From Megalobrama amblycephala (Eukaryota; Chordata; Actinopteri; Cypriniformes; Xenocyprididae): a stretch of 64,000 nt of DNA. The translations under genes and the position numbers were made by a program. Numbering within the stretch: position 1 is the stretch's first letter; every line of letters starts with the position of its first letter. The stretch is taken from contig NC_063050.1 in assembly GCF_018812025.1 (NCBI RefSeq), forward strand, positions 4,906,547 to 4,970,546, given 5' to 3'. The notes below the pieces were generated by a model. The model was given only the letters and a program-made list of their open reading frames with translations. It had not been told where the DNA came from and made no database searches. This document shows positions 12,313-48,934 of the stretch, piece after piece.

Positions 12313-13729
12313 CAGGGGCGCAACTGCACATTTGCTGAGGGGTATGCAAGATCAGTTGGCGCCCCCAACCCCAAATATAATCATCTATATTAATTATATT
12401 ACATATTAATATTAATTAATATTACAAGGCACTAGCATACACACACACAGGCATAATATTCTGTAGTACAGTGGCAAGACAACATATGTGAACCTTTTTG
12501 ACTTGGTTGGTTTTCTGCATTAATTTGTCATAAAATTGTCATCTGATCTTCATCAAAGTCACAAGTATAGACGGAACACAATGTGATACACTACAACACA
12601 AACAATAATTTTCTTTAATGCTTTTATTGAACAGAACCCATTAAGCATTCACAATGCTGTGGGAAAAGTAGGCTATGTGAACATTGTTTTTATTTTTGTT
12701 TTTTTACCAGGATGACCCACATCTGTTTTTTTAGTGTTGTTGTTCATGAGTCCTTGTTTGTCTTGAGCAGTTAAACTGCCCACTCTAAACTTTTCACTTA
12801 CTTTTTTTCAAGACACTGTGACATGATTATATTTTTTGTATGTTATTATGTTAACTACAATGTGTTTGTCTACTTGTGATTTTAACGAATAAAATATGAC
12901 ATTGAGCAGTTGATTATATGATCGATTATTGCAAAAATTTCTCACATTTTTCAATTTTCTTGCTACTCTATACTCTATCCCCTAACCCTCACAGAAAACT
13001 TCCTTAGATTAATTACGGTAAAAAAAAAATAATTTAAAAATAATAATAATAATAAAAAAAATAAATAAATAAATAAAATTAAATTAAAAAAACACGTTAT
13101 ATAAGGAATATTATGCAGGGCAACTCACTACGCGAATGCAGTTAGAATGTCCTTAAAACTCAAGATAGTGAGTGCTGTTTTTGTCCCAAATATAACGAGT
13201 CGAGTGCAAAATGCAAATTAAAATGCTGTTCGTCTCCACGCAATACACAGCAGTTTCATTTCTGAATCTGCATTTTGAATGATTCAGCGGACCATTCATA
13301 AAAGACTTGAAGCGGCGCTACTCACGTGTATGACATCAAGGCAGTGATAATGATAGGTTACACTTACAAATTTCTTGTTATTCTCTTGGACATCAATGTC
13401 CTCATTTTAAGACACTGTTTTTTTTTCTCTTTTTTTTTCTTTTTTTTTTACGTTTTCTTCCCTCCTCTGTCCATTTTGGACATGTGACTGTCCGTAACAG
13501 AGCAACGGCTCTTGTCGAAATGGTGAGCGGTTGATATCACTTATTGTAATAAAATATAAATATTTTTATTAATTTAAAATGCTGAACAAACATAATTTTT
13601 CAACAAACATAATTTTTAAATTTATTTCAAACGTTTTATTCAAAAAGATTTTCAAAGAAGTTTTGGCACAATGGCGCCCCCCTCCGTGCGGCGCCCCTAT
13701 GCACTGCATACACTATTTTTTCGCCACTG
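12313..13729. mobile_element. hAT element with 8-bp target duplication
   Basis: AACGCCAC is duplicated exactly at 12305-12312 and 13730-13737. The paralogous site at about 58482-58490 carries a single uninterrupted copy (aacgccactctcatcacc), an empty site that proves the insertion. Termini are CAGGGGCGC and a right end close to GCCACTG. No transposase is visible. The interior at about 12475-12690 looks like a fragment of another repeat (two 'tatgtgaac' motifs framing it). Low-complexity A and AAT tracts lie at 13020-13090. Confidence 0.85.
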
Positions 13730-14080
13730 AACGCCACTCTTATCACCTCGGATTATAAAGTTTTTCAGTTTTGTTTTATTTATTTTTAGAAACAGTGTTA
13801 TATGTTAAACGTCCATCGACTGAAACGAGCAGTGATTCAGAAGCACAATCATACTGTGTCATGAGGTGAAACTCAATCCCTCAGATCAGTGAGAGAAACA
13901 CACTGTCTTCACTGAGGAGCGCTTTACCTGGGCAAAACGAGAGTTTACCGTGTTTGATGGGGAAATAAATCTAATGACCGAAAATACTGGTACGGGAATA
14001 CCTCATATTTCTGAAAGGATTTCGAGTTTCTTCCTTCAGGAGTTTCATGTCTGTTCTTTGACAGGGTTTTCCTTCTGATC

Positions 14081-15226
14081 ATGGATTGGGGTTCAGGGGT
14101 CTCATTTATAAAGCGTGCGTACGCACAAAACGGGGCTGGAAACGTGCGCACGCCAGTTCCCACGCAAAGATTGTGATCTATAAAAATAAACTTGACGGGA
14201 GAATGTGCGCACCTTTAAGTAAATTATCAGTGATATGAATTCAGATAGTAGATGTGCTACTTTCACTTTTCCTGTGACACGCTGTTTTAATGACAGCGAG
14301 GAGCGCTGGGAGCACAATAATTCCTCTTTAAACTAAACTGCAGATGTTATGACAAAATATTTTAGCGAGAATGATGATCAATGCACACTTAACTTGGACA
14401 TTATGGAAGACACTGCTGGTCGAACGGTCCGTTGTCCAGTTTGAATAGGTCCAATAATAAGGTGTTGATGTCGTGTGAAGGATCTTCAAACAATTACCAT
14501 TTGAAGGATATAATATGAGGAAAACGGTAAGATTTGCATGTTTTCTTTTTAAAATACTTTGTCAGTGACGCGCCGAGATCAGACGACTGCAATAAATAAG
14601 TAGGCCGATCTGTTTCCACTAAAAATAGCCTATAAACTTCCTAAAAGATGTGTTCACCTTATCAGCAAAACTGTATAAATTTGATTTGAATTGTTTAAAA
14701 CTATTAAAATACTATTTGGCCAGTGGAAATGAATGAATCAGCTCTATTCTAAAACCTTTATCTTTTAAGTATTTTATATAATTTTGTTTTTATCGATATT
14801 TTGATATATTTATTCTAAAACATAAAGAGGATATTGGATGATCTTTATCAATATAATGTGTGGCACAAATGGCATTTATAATCCATATCTAATATTTTAC
14901 ATTGTCTTGTACCTTTGATGGCGTGGTGTCACGTGGATGGGAATATGTATGGAAATGATATGCAGATGAGGTTATGCATAGTAAAACTAGGCGTCGTAAG
15001 CTCCATATATGGTGATTTAGGGGAGGAGACACGGTGGAGATGCACGTACGCACAATCTTCCGCTGACTGGGATTTATAAAGGGATTTGTGCGCAGGTTCT
15101 GGCGTACGCATGGTTTTATAAATCTGATTTTTTTTTGTGCGTACGCAAAATCTAGCTTTTGCGCATACGTACACTTTTAGGATGAAATATACGCAAAGTT
15201 TTATAAATGAGACCCCTGGTCTTTGG
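14081..15226 (+). pseudogene. Split trip10 exon 1 copy
   Basis: ATG GAT TGG GGT TCA (MDWGS) at 14081-14095 equals the start of exon 1 at 58870. The exon is then broken by a 1.1-kb element and resumes with GTCTTTGG at 15219-15226. Translation would run into the insert and stop after about 30 codons. The donor after 15226 has mutated from GTAAGT to TTAAGT. Confidence 0.8.
14095..15217. mobile_element. 1.1-kb inverted-repeat element in the exon 1 copy
   Basis: Perfect terminal inverted repeats: AGGGGTCTCATTTATAAA at the left and TTTATAAATGAGACCCCT at the right. Subterminal 'gcgtacgcac'-type motifs occur near both ends. No clear target duplication and no transposase are visible. A second, partial copy in the opposite orientation lies at 16210-16550. 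Confidence 0.75.
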
Positions 15227-15689
15227 TTAAGTTCATTACCTTTAATCAGAAATGTTCAGTTGATTCACCTGCAGCTTTCCAGACATTGTCTTTGGATTTA
15301 TATTAATATTTTAAAGTGAACGGCAGTAATTATAAACTTCGCTCATTTCTATTTTGATAATTTATACAGCTAAATTCAACCATTGTGACATGATGTTGCT
15401 CTGATTTAAATCAATTCCAGTTAAAATAAAATTTAAAAAGTAAAATAAAATAAAGTGGTCATCACAGAATGAACCGTGTGTACTTGACATTCCCTGCATT
15501 TTAAAAAAACTACACTGAACAGACTAAAACTGGAAAATAGTGCAAAAATAGTGTTTTTTTTTTTTTTGTTGTTTTTTTTAAATGTGTAAGTTACTTATAT
15601 TGTGTATTCTTTAAGTCACGTGACAGCTTGACTGTGATTTCCTTGCACTGTCTGAGGTTTTCACAGTGCTGGATTTATTCAGCGGAGAC

Positions 15690-16165
15690 GTGATGAGGCT
15701 CTGGAAGATCAACTGTGACTTGATTTGGTGTTGTGGTGGCCGCCATTTTGTGAGCGGGTTAGCGCAGCCACCATTAAAAGGCACAGAAGTAATGTCGCGT
15801 TCCTCGGCGACCCCCAGAGTGAAAAAGGCCAGTTAACAGTAGAGCAAAATCTAAAAAATGACCGAGTGATGTACAAGGTCCCTCATGGATTAATCGAGAC
15901 TTTAAGGGCTGATTTATGCCTTCACAAAAAAAGTCTATGAGAATACAATCAGGCAGATCAGAAAAATATGCTAAATCCAAAAAGTCCTGAATATATACCT
16001 CTAGCGGTGACATACCCTGTTCTAGGGTTAATAATAGTCTTGCAAGGTTCATACCTGGCCAGTGTTCTTGAGAAAAGCTGCTGGATCCTTGTGTGGCGGA
16101 GTATTCTGTTATGGAGGGTCTGCGTCGAGAGGCGTGCGGATCCATATGCAAGCTTTATTTAAAAA
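15690..16165 (-). mobile_element. LTR-retrotransposon gag-like fragment
   Basis: An open frame at 16151-15774 on the minus strand reads GMSPLEVYIQDFLDLAYFSD, then INQPLKSRLIHEGPC, then LGHFLDFALLLTGLF. This pattern resembles the gag region of fish Ty3-type retroelements. No pol, zinc knuckle or LTR is seen nearby, so this is a fragment. It starts where the trip10 duplicate ends, so the insertion may mark that edge. The family is uncertain. Confidence 0.5.
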
Positions 16166-16209
16166 TGTAGTCAAACACAGGCAAGGGTCTGACAATGGCA
16201 ACCAGGCGC

Positions 16210-16550
16210 CTCATTTATAAAACTTAACGTAGATTTCATCCTAAAAGTGTACGTACGCTCAAAAGCTATATTCTGCGTACACACAAAAAAATTCAGATTT
16301 ATTAAACCATGCGTACGCCAGAACCCCTTTATAAATCCCAGTCAATGGAAGATTGGGTGTACGTACATCTCCACCCTGTCTCCTCCCCAAAATCACCATA
16401 TATGGAGCTTACGACGCCTAGTTTTACTATGCATAACCTCATCTGCATATCATTTCCATGCATATTCCAATCCACGTGACACCATGGTTAACATTTGTGC
16501 CATACACATTACATTCCTAAAAATCATCCGATTAAAGTGACTGCAATTTC
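16210..16550. mobile_element. Partial copy of the 1.1-kb inverted-repeat element
   Basis: It starts CTCATTTATAAA and runs through 'atatatggagcttacgacg' and 'actatgcataacctcatctg' to 'ccacgtgacacca'. These match, in reverse orientation, the right part of the element at 14930-15217. The other end is missing. Confidence 0.7.
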
Positions 16551-16613
16551 ACTCTGCAAGAAATAGTGAAAATAAAGTTAAACTGAAATGAGTAATTAAC
16601 TCAGGGGAATGTA

Positions 16614-17046
16614 CAGGTGCTGGTCATATAATTAGAATATCATCAAAAAGTTGATTTATTTCACTAATTCCTTTCAAAAAGTGAAACTTGTATATTATAT
16701 TCATTAATTACACACAGACTGATATATTTCAAATGTTTATTTCTTTTAATTTTGATGATTGTAACTGACAACTAAGGAAAATCCCAAATTCAGTATCTCA
16801 GAAAATTAGAATATTACTTAAGACCAATACAAAGAAAGGATTTTTAGAAATCTTGGCCAACTGAAAAGTATGAACATGAAAAGTATGAGCATGTACAGCA
16901 CTCAATACTTAGTTGGGGCTCCTTTTGTCTGAATTACTGCAGCAATGCGGCGTGGCATGGAGTGGATCAGTCTGTGGCACTGCTCAGGTGTTATGAGAGC
17001 CCAGGTTGCTCTGATTATAAGATTCTAATTATATGACCAGCACCTG
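16614..17046. mobile_element. TA-flanked Tc1/mariner-type MITE
   Basis: TA dinucleotides (16612-16613 and 17047-17048) flank a 433-bp element. Its termini CAGGTGCTGGTCATATAATT and AATTATATGACCAGCACCTG are exact inverted repeats. The interior retains 'aattactgcagcaatgcggc', a fragment typical of a larger parent transposon, but no frame is open. Confidence 0.85.
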
Positions 17047-17120
17047 TACATGTTTGTCATTTTTGTCGTACTTTTAAATGTGTTAGTGAGTTTACCAACA
17101 CTTGTCATTTCACCTAAATA

Positions 17121-20100
17121 TAAGGCTGCACGATAATGGTTAAACTGATAATCATGATTATTTTGCTCAAAATCATAATCAATGGCTATTTTGCACGTTT
17201 TTACCAACCTACACTTCACCCAAAAGGCCTGTAGGTGGCACACCGACTTCATTTAACTAACTATGATAACTTCGTTAGATGGTAAATTAATACAAAACAC
17301 ATGGTTTTGGTGAGCGCTTTGTAATCTGTATTCACATCAGATTTTAAAAGCAATACAATTCATTTGCAAATGAGACAAACCACAGATTCAGATTGCCCTG
17401 CAAATTCGTAAAGCAAAGGATGATGCTTTTTGATAGAGCGTAAATGTCCCTGGCTAGGGACATTTTAAAATGCTTAACGTGAAAAACGCTTAGCGTAGCT
17501 TAATGTTCTGAGAATTTACTTAAGGATTTTTCTGTATAGGCCTAGTATGCTTTATTAGTATAGTGTTTAAGTTTGGTCTTTTAATGTCACTGTCTTAGTA
17601 CATTAGGCTACGTTAAGCATTTTCTTTATGGGAGGAAAATGCTTCATTAAACATGTTGAGTTCATATTCTGGGTTCATCTGCTTTTCTGTACATAGTATG
17701 CATTATTAGTATGGTGTTCACTAAGTTTGTTTTGCTAATAACACTGTCTTAGTAAATTAAGCCACGTTAAGTGTTTTCATGTTAAGCATTTTAGAATGCC
17801 CCAGTGGCGAAATTATTTGATCAACTGATTAACATGATGAAAACTGGTAACCTTTAGGAACTTCAAAAGATAAAATGGAGATACTCCTAATATTATTTCC
17901 AATAATTCCAAATTATGTTCATTTTCCCAAATGAATTGTCACATAGGTTGAAAAAGTGCATTCTGCAAACAGTAAGGTGGAGATCAGTGTTGCATTTGTT
18001 GAAATTCATCACTGAAGGTTTGATCATGGCAGATTTAGTCACACAAATAGTACGAGTGGCTTGTGAAGAAACAAAGACTGGCTGTATGACACTTTCATTG
18101 AAGCAGAATTTTGCTGTGGAGATCACTAAACTCCAGCACACGTGTTTGTTTTCAGATCATCAGCGCTTCTTCCGCATTTACACAGAGTTTTCCAGATTGC
18201 ACAGATTAAGCAAAACACCGGCAAGAAAGTATATCCTTTAAAGGCAGCATGAAATCAATTTAGAACCCTATTTACTTTGTTAGTGCATATTTCTAGTCTT
18301 GTGGTAAACAATCCGTACAAGTTAAAACACAGAAAAAATTTGTTTGTTGCGGTAATCTTTAATCAAAATCTGAAAAGTTACTTCCGGTCTGGAATGGTGT
18401 TCCCTCTCTGATAACGTCAGTTTGACGGCTTGGGTCTGCTATGAACGAGAGATGAAGAGGAGGAGCGCTAAAGTAAAACTCTGCCCTCTATTCAATATTC
18501 CGTTTCAGTTGGAAATATGTCACAACACTGGAGAAAAGTCGTTTGCAACGTCCGGTTCACATGGACTTTACAGTTTTTTTCAATTGCTAACAAGCGTTTA
18601 GCAATACTTAAAGTACTTTTTCTAAACTCTTAACACAGCAACACACAAACATCACACAATTAGCCAAATAGTTAATTTTCTGCCCAAAACCATATTTTGT
18701 TATATAAACACAAACTCCACATTTCAAAACGCTAAAAACTTTTTTCAACACATACTAACTCTATCAAAACACAGCAAACCTGATTCAAAATCGAGTCGTT
18801 CTGTCAAAACATAGCACTAGTTTTCTATCCAACATGAACATATAGTCAATCAAAGCGCAATGAAAACTGCATTACTGTCATGTTTCGGTTCTAACTGGAG
18901 AAAATATGAAATCCATTGTTTTTATAATTCAGTTTCCTTTTACTACAGTAATAGAGTAATGCATGTAAGCCATTCTACATTTTTGGTTGAGTGTTGAATG
19001 TGTGCATTCTTGGCAACAGAAGTGAGTCATTATTTTATAGAATGTGCAGTAGAAAAAAAGAAGAAGTAAGTAACAGAATTGCTCAGGGCAGCTACGGTTC
19101 AGATGAGTCCCCTATGCAGGACTTCAGTGACCCCTTGGTTGAAATCTCTTTCTGGGGTTGGGTGTGTGTGGTGTTGATGTTGCCCTCATAGAGGGTGGGA
19201 TGGTGTCCCCTTGGTAGCTGGTGCCCTACGCAGACCACATATTCTGCATATATGGAACAATGGTAGAGGAATCACTGTAGTAAAAGCTTTACACAAAGCT
19301 TTTACTGAAATGAAAACATGAAATTGCTGCCATTGATCAACAACAAATCCAACATACATGGCCTTTGGTTACTGTTGAAGCGTTTTTTCCACCACAGAAT
19401 AAAAGAGTATAAAAGGTAATTGTGACTCAATTACCTCACAATTATCTCACAATTCTATTTTTTTATTTTTTATTTTTATTTTGCAATTGTGAATATACAT
19501 TTCACAATTCTGACTTTTTCCCCTCCGAATTGTGATATGTAAACTATAGGAATTGAGTTGTGAGATAAAAAGACATAATTACCTTTTTTATTTTCTATTC
19601 ATGGCAGAAATAAGCTTTCATAGGTTCCACGTGTAAGTGAAAAAAACAGAGATGCACAGTCCAGCATTCTTCCTCCTCTCCCATACCTCTTCTTCTCCCT
19701 TGTCCTGATCCAACTTCTCCTTTCCTCCTTCATCTATTCTTCTCCCTTACCCAGATATTATTTTCTCTCTGCTCCTCTGTGTTGTTCTTCATCCACACTG
19801 AACAAATCCGATTCAAAGAGTCCTATTTTACTGTGTGTCCATGTAATGAAAATAACTTCAACACCTGACTATGCCTCCAACTGAGATTGGAATCTGCTAT
19901 TTCTCAATATTTCAGTGATCTGCTAATTAAAAATGCTTATCAGTTGTTTCAGTATTTGTTTTATATATTTTTTTCAATACTTTTGAGCTGCTGTTGTTGC
20001 AGAATTAGAGGTTTTATCCTATATTTAAAGATTGGAACATTGGGTCTTCATTTCTGACTTGCTGTGTTTAAGCATTTGCAAATAAGATGAGAAAGATCCA

Positions 20101-20485
20101 TGATTTTGGTATGAGGTAAGCTTATATGAAAAGAAAATTTAAGCATTTAAGAAATGTGTTAATTGATTGCATTTTGTGTGAAAACGACATGAATTGTGTT
20201 AATGGTATGGCCACAACAGACGGATGTTCTGCTAAATGTGTTTAGAGTTTTGAAAATGTGACTTAAGAATGGACAAATGTATGTTAGCAATTGAAAAAAA
20301 CTGTAAAATCCCCCAAATAGAGCTTTTCCCTTAAGCTCTTTGCATCTAGCAACCACAAGCATATCCCAAAGAAAAAACAAGTTTTCAGGATAAATAACGA
20401 GCGGGCCAATATCTTGATGATGTAATCAATCGAGAGAAGCAGATATCGTTATCATGATTAAAATACAATTAATTGTGCAGCCCTA
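17121..20485. mobile_element. hAT element 1 with 8-bp target duplication
   Basis: CCTAAATA is repeated exactly at 17113-17120 and 20486-20493. Termini TAAGGCTGCACGATAAT and 'attgtgcagcccta' are imperfect inverted repeats. Both subterminal regions contain 'atcatgatta' motifs. The element is 3.4 kb, but about 1.7 kb of this is the TA-flanked element nested inside. An open stretch at 17915-18241 (plus) is not recognisable as a transposase. Confidence 0.8.
18571..20303. mobile_element. TA-flanked element nested in hAT 1
   Basis: TA (18569-18570 and 20304-20305) flanks termini CAGTTTTTTTCAATTGCTAA and TTAGCAATTGAAAAAAACTG. TA targets and CAGT...ACTG ends fit the Tc1/mariner group. The 1.7-kb interior shows no intact transposase. 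It includes a palindromic stretch around 'tcacaattctgac' at about 19425-19580 that may be a further insertion. Confidence 0.75.
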
Positions 20486-20493
20486 CCTAAATA

Positions 20494-21269
20494 TATATAA
20501 ATATATCATTTGGATTATGTTTTGCACATACAATGGTACATTTAACAAAGGCTGCATTTACATTACACGGTTTAAGTGACCCAATTACAATTTTTTCCCC
20601 CCAAATGTTGAAAAAGCAAAGGTGGCAAATGACGTCAACTCAGGTGGACACCAACCGTGGCTCAATAGAGGATGAAGGCTAAAGCCAATGTTCAGCTGAC
20701 CTGGTGTGGAAAGCAAAAGCTCGTATTATAATTTCGTCTGTATCCATTGCAAATCGTGCTCTAAGCTTTTCCTGGTCAGTATGTCTACCTTGTCTGTGGA
20801 TAGCAAACTCACTTCAACAAAGGGACACCTGGATGCCAATACTGAAGGATTTAATAATTTTATTATACAACACAATGTAACATTTATTCCCATTCTGCAA
20901 TTTATTTTATTTCCTACTAAACTTATACTGTATTGTTCTCATTTCTGCTGCCCGTACATTACCCCTTCCCATAGCATATCAATTGTAATATCCATTTTAC
21001 AACAGTACATGAGCCGAAGTTACAATTTTTTTCCCTACAAAAAGGAGTCAAATTTGTAAATTAAGTTGCACAGAACTATTCAGAAGAACAAAATGAGAAT
21101 TTGTGTGAAATAAGTCGAAGCAGCACAGTTTATGTTCATCCCTAGTTCCCTGTCATGTTTCACGCAAAATAAGACGCCAAAGAGCAGATGCTAATGGCTA
21201 GTATGGCAACACCCGCTTAATACAGCTGTGTATAATAACTGATCATCAAAATAATCATCAGTTACAGCC
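20494..21269. other. Spacer between two hAT elements
   Basis: I see no recognisable gene. An open frame at 20706-21059 (plus, 117 codons) has no domain I know and sits in AT-rich sequence, so I do not call it coding. Confidence 0.4.
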
Positions 21270-21377
21270 TAGGGCTGGACGATTATGGCCTGGAATCAAA
21301 ATCTCGATTAATCGAACATTTTACCTCGATCACGATTATTATTATTTTTATTTTTTTTGCCCTCATAGTTCACTTAA

Positions 21378-22879
21378 AGGCAGGGTAGGCAAAAAAATGT
21401 ATAAAAAACTTTTTTTCAAAATTTGTTTAAACTTTATTTATATATCAATACATAATTAAAATGTAAGTACTCTGAAAAAGAAAGTATAAAAATCGAGTGT
21501 CTGTAGACCTCTCACGACTGTTTTAAAGACAGCTCATTATTTCCATTCACTCCACCCCCTCCCTTCTGGGCTCCTTCCAAAGCCACGCCCCCAAAACGCA
21601 TGAACGTGTGACTCCGACCACTGAGCTGGAAGACGCATTATTTACCTGAGACGAGCGGAGAGGAAGGAGCACAGTGCATGTAGTGACATCATGTCAGAAT
21701 CACATGTAATAAAAATAACTTTAAAATTATGAAGATAAACAAACAAGATGTATTTTAGTACTCACTATCAAGCTAGCATATTGATATTGGTAAAGTTTAA
21801 AATATATATTTTTTGATTCGCTAACGAGCTAGTTATCTATAAGGCAAAGCTAAAAACAGGTTGCATGATACACGTTTTTCCATTACCATCATTTACACTG
21901 TGATGAAGATGAATTTCGTGTAAGATTCATAACATATACGTTGTTCTACAGATCAACAGAGTAACATACACTCAAATATCAACTCACAACTGCATTGCAG
22001 ACACAAAATAATAACACACACATACAACAAAGTGTGTACGACACACACAGATACAAGATAAAGACATCAGTAAACATAGGTAGAGAATATAAAAACAAAA
22101 CAAAGGCGAAAAAAACGTGCAGGTAAACTTGCAGGTGAACATGGTAAAAGACTTAGACAGAGGGTAAAATTATGCACAATTCAACACTATAGCTATCATT
22201 ATTTATCGTCTCTACTACGGCTCGCTAAGTAATGTTATGTTAGCTATATTACGCAGCTACGTGTGCTAATAACACATGCTTCATGAAAAAATAAACAAAA
22301 AAATATGTATGATCAAAATACAAAAAGAAAGATTTACCTGTCCAGCAGAAATAAAGCCATCAAGGAGTCACTTTTCAGCCCCTTGAGTTCCCTCAGTTCT
22401 CGCCATCGCTGGAAAGCCACGCCGATATTAACTCGCGTTTTATTTCTTTGTTTATCCAAAGACTTTTTGTTCATTGCCTTTTCTTGTACTGTTACTGTCT
22501 TCCTTTTTTTGCCTGGTTTGCCTTCACTAACTGCATAGGCCGATACTGTGAATTTAGCTTGCTGTTTCTCTGCCATTGTTTTGGTATTCCTAGGATCCGT
22601 GCCTCTTGGATTCCCCAAATCAAACGTGCGCGCGCAAGTGGGCAGGTCATGTGTGGCAAAAGGGTGGTTGCCATGGTTGCGAGAGAGTGACAGCCGCCTA
22701 AGCCAATCCTATGTTTCGTCCCGGATGGAAATAATGAGCTGTGTTTAATACAGATTAAACGGTCTAGAGTCACTCGATTTTTATACTCTTTTTACCAGAG
22801 TTCTTACATTTTAATTATGCATGTATATATATAGAAAGTTTAAACAAATTTGGAACAAAATTTCTTACCTACCCTGCCT
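21378..22879 (-). mobile_element. TTAA element carrying a protein-coding exon
   Basis: TTAA duplications lie at 21374-21377 and 22880-22883. Termini AGGCAGGGTAGGCAA and TTACCTACCCTGCCT are inverted repeats. Unlike the other TTAA elements in this window it carries a good open exon on the minus strand at about 22576-22336. It is nested inside hAT element 2. The target site fits Kolobok or piggyBac; I cannot decide between them from the termini alone. Confidence 0.75.
22336..22576 (-). CDS. Transposon-borne first exon, function unknown
   Basis: The ATG at 22576 opens MAEKQQAKFTVSAYAVSEGK and continues through a very basic stretch (KPGKKRKTVTVQ) to VNIGVAFQRWRELRELKGLK and a final MALFLLDR. A consensus donor follows (GACAG|GTAAATC near 22336). 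The exon is about 80 codons, rich in Lys and Arg, with no signal peptide or membrane span. Its place between TTAA-flanked inverted repeats suggests it belongs to the element rather than the host. I do not recognise a catalytic domain. The (A)FxRWRELRxLKG motif could be a DNA-binding or dimerisation helix. The next exon is not evident in the rest of the element, so the copy may be defective. Confidence 0.45.
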
Positions 22880-23637
22880 TTAAAATGTTTGTACTGTAAA
22901 TATGCTTGACTATTAAAGGTGGGATATTTTTTCCTATTAAAAGAGTGATCAGACATAACAGCTCACTTTCAGCAGTTATTTTATCTATGGTTCGTAACAT
23001 TTCTTACAGATTTCTGCTCGTTGTAAATCAGATAAAGATAAATAAGCACAGTTCCAGTATGTAATGAGAGCGATTGCTTATGTGAATTAGTCACACAGTC
23101 TCTCTATTAATTGTGAAGCTGTGGGTTGTAAATAGTTACTAAAATATATGCTATAATAACTTTTGTGTCTAAGTGACTTTAGTGATAAATCACAGGACAG
23201 CACTGACAACTAGTTTCAGCGTTCCTCTCTGTGTGCACGATCTTCACATTATGTGCAGCTACTGTTTGTATGAGTGTTCGTGCACCAATGCAGCTGTGCG
23301 AGCGCGGTAGCTCGAAATAGTATACATCCAATCGCATAAAATTGCTTGAATGTCCAAACTGGCAAACCGTAAAACACATACAACTGACAAAGTTTAGTGG
23401 AGGAGCAAGGCTCACTGCTCGAGCGCCGTCAATGTGTGTTGACTTGGCGCTCACCTGCATGTTGACTGGATGGGGCAGAGTCACATGGCTACACACGCAG
23501 TAGAATGTTTTTAAGGGGGAAGTATTAACAGGATTAAAAAAAAAACAAATAACCAACATGGGAAAATTGCGTTGGTTAGAGGTTCTGAATTTCGGTTTCG
23601 ATTACATTTTGATTAATTGTCCAGCCCTATTATAGCC

Positions 23638-24081
23638 CTAGTAGAAACCCTTACAGAGAGAGAGATAACGTTAAAATCTTATTAGGTTACAACAACAACT
23701 AACCACCAACATCAACAACACAAGGGGTCAGCAGGAGGGTCTCTCACTCCAATCCTCCACACTCTCCAACTGTCTATGTTCTGCTTTTAACTCCAAGCAA
23801 CTCCTCCAATGAACCAGAGAAGAGTAAATTTGATAAAAATATACATCCTGGGATGTAACGCCCCTACCACTAGATTATAAACAGAAGGTTTGTGTACATT
23901 TACAATGACCATTCACCAACAAGTAAGAAAAAAAAAAAAATATTGTTAGACCTGGATACAAAATCATTTTACCTGCAGAAAGTTTACTTTGCATTGCAAA
24001 GAACTAATTTATTAGCAATTAATATCTCAAAAGACATGTCATTGCTGTTTTATATGAGTTTTATATATTTTCACATTATTC
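23638..24081. other. 3' flank of the NLR gene with candidate poly(A) signal
   Basis: On the minus strand an AATAAA lies at 24013-24008, about 70 bases after the NLR stop codon, a suitable position for a cleavage signal. The rest (23638-24000) has no coding signal. It contains a poly-A run at 23927-23940 and CA-rich sequence. Confidence 0.55.

Positions 24082-48934
<24,853 letters not shown>

Larger units (their letters stand above)
11090..15680 (+). pseudogene. Decayed duplicate of the trip10 promoter and exon 1
   Basis: This segment matches 57390-59640 in the same orientation over most of its length once the insertions are removed. Landmarks present in both copies include 'gtattgtaaaattacaaaa', the CCAAT-rich promoter, 'aacctgatcaacgccac', 'cggattataaagtttttcag', the exon 1 start (MDWGS) and 'gtgatttccttgcactgt'. 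Three elements have entered this copy: a 0.3-kb inverted-repeat element, a hAT and a 1.1-kb element in exon 1. No later trip10 exon is found here. The exon 1 donor reads TGG|TTAAGT instead of TGG|GTAAGT, so splicing would fail even without the insertion. Confidence 0.8.
21270..23629. mobile_element. hAT element 2 with near-perfect target duplication
   Basis: Termini TAGGGCTGGACGATTATGG and GATTAATTGTCCAGCCCTA resemble those of hAT element 1. Flanks TTACAGCC (21262-21269) and TTATAGCC (23630-23637) form an 8-bp target duplication with one mismatch. Its body is split by a TTAA element at 21378-22879. No transposase frame is recognisable. Confidence 0.75.

Noticed and set aside
11945..12349. 134-codon open frame (minus)
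   Set aside because: It runs antisense through the duplicated CCAAT promoter units (which give the repeated QSFG-type residues) and into a hAT end.
17915..18241. 108-codon open frame as hAT transposase
   Set aside because: No hAT catalytic or dimerisation motif can be seen in it.
20706..21059. 117-codon open frame (plus)
   Set aside because: AT-rich, no domain, no splice or start context, and located between two hAT elements.
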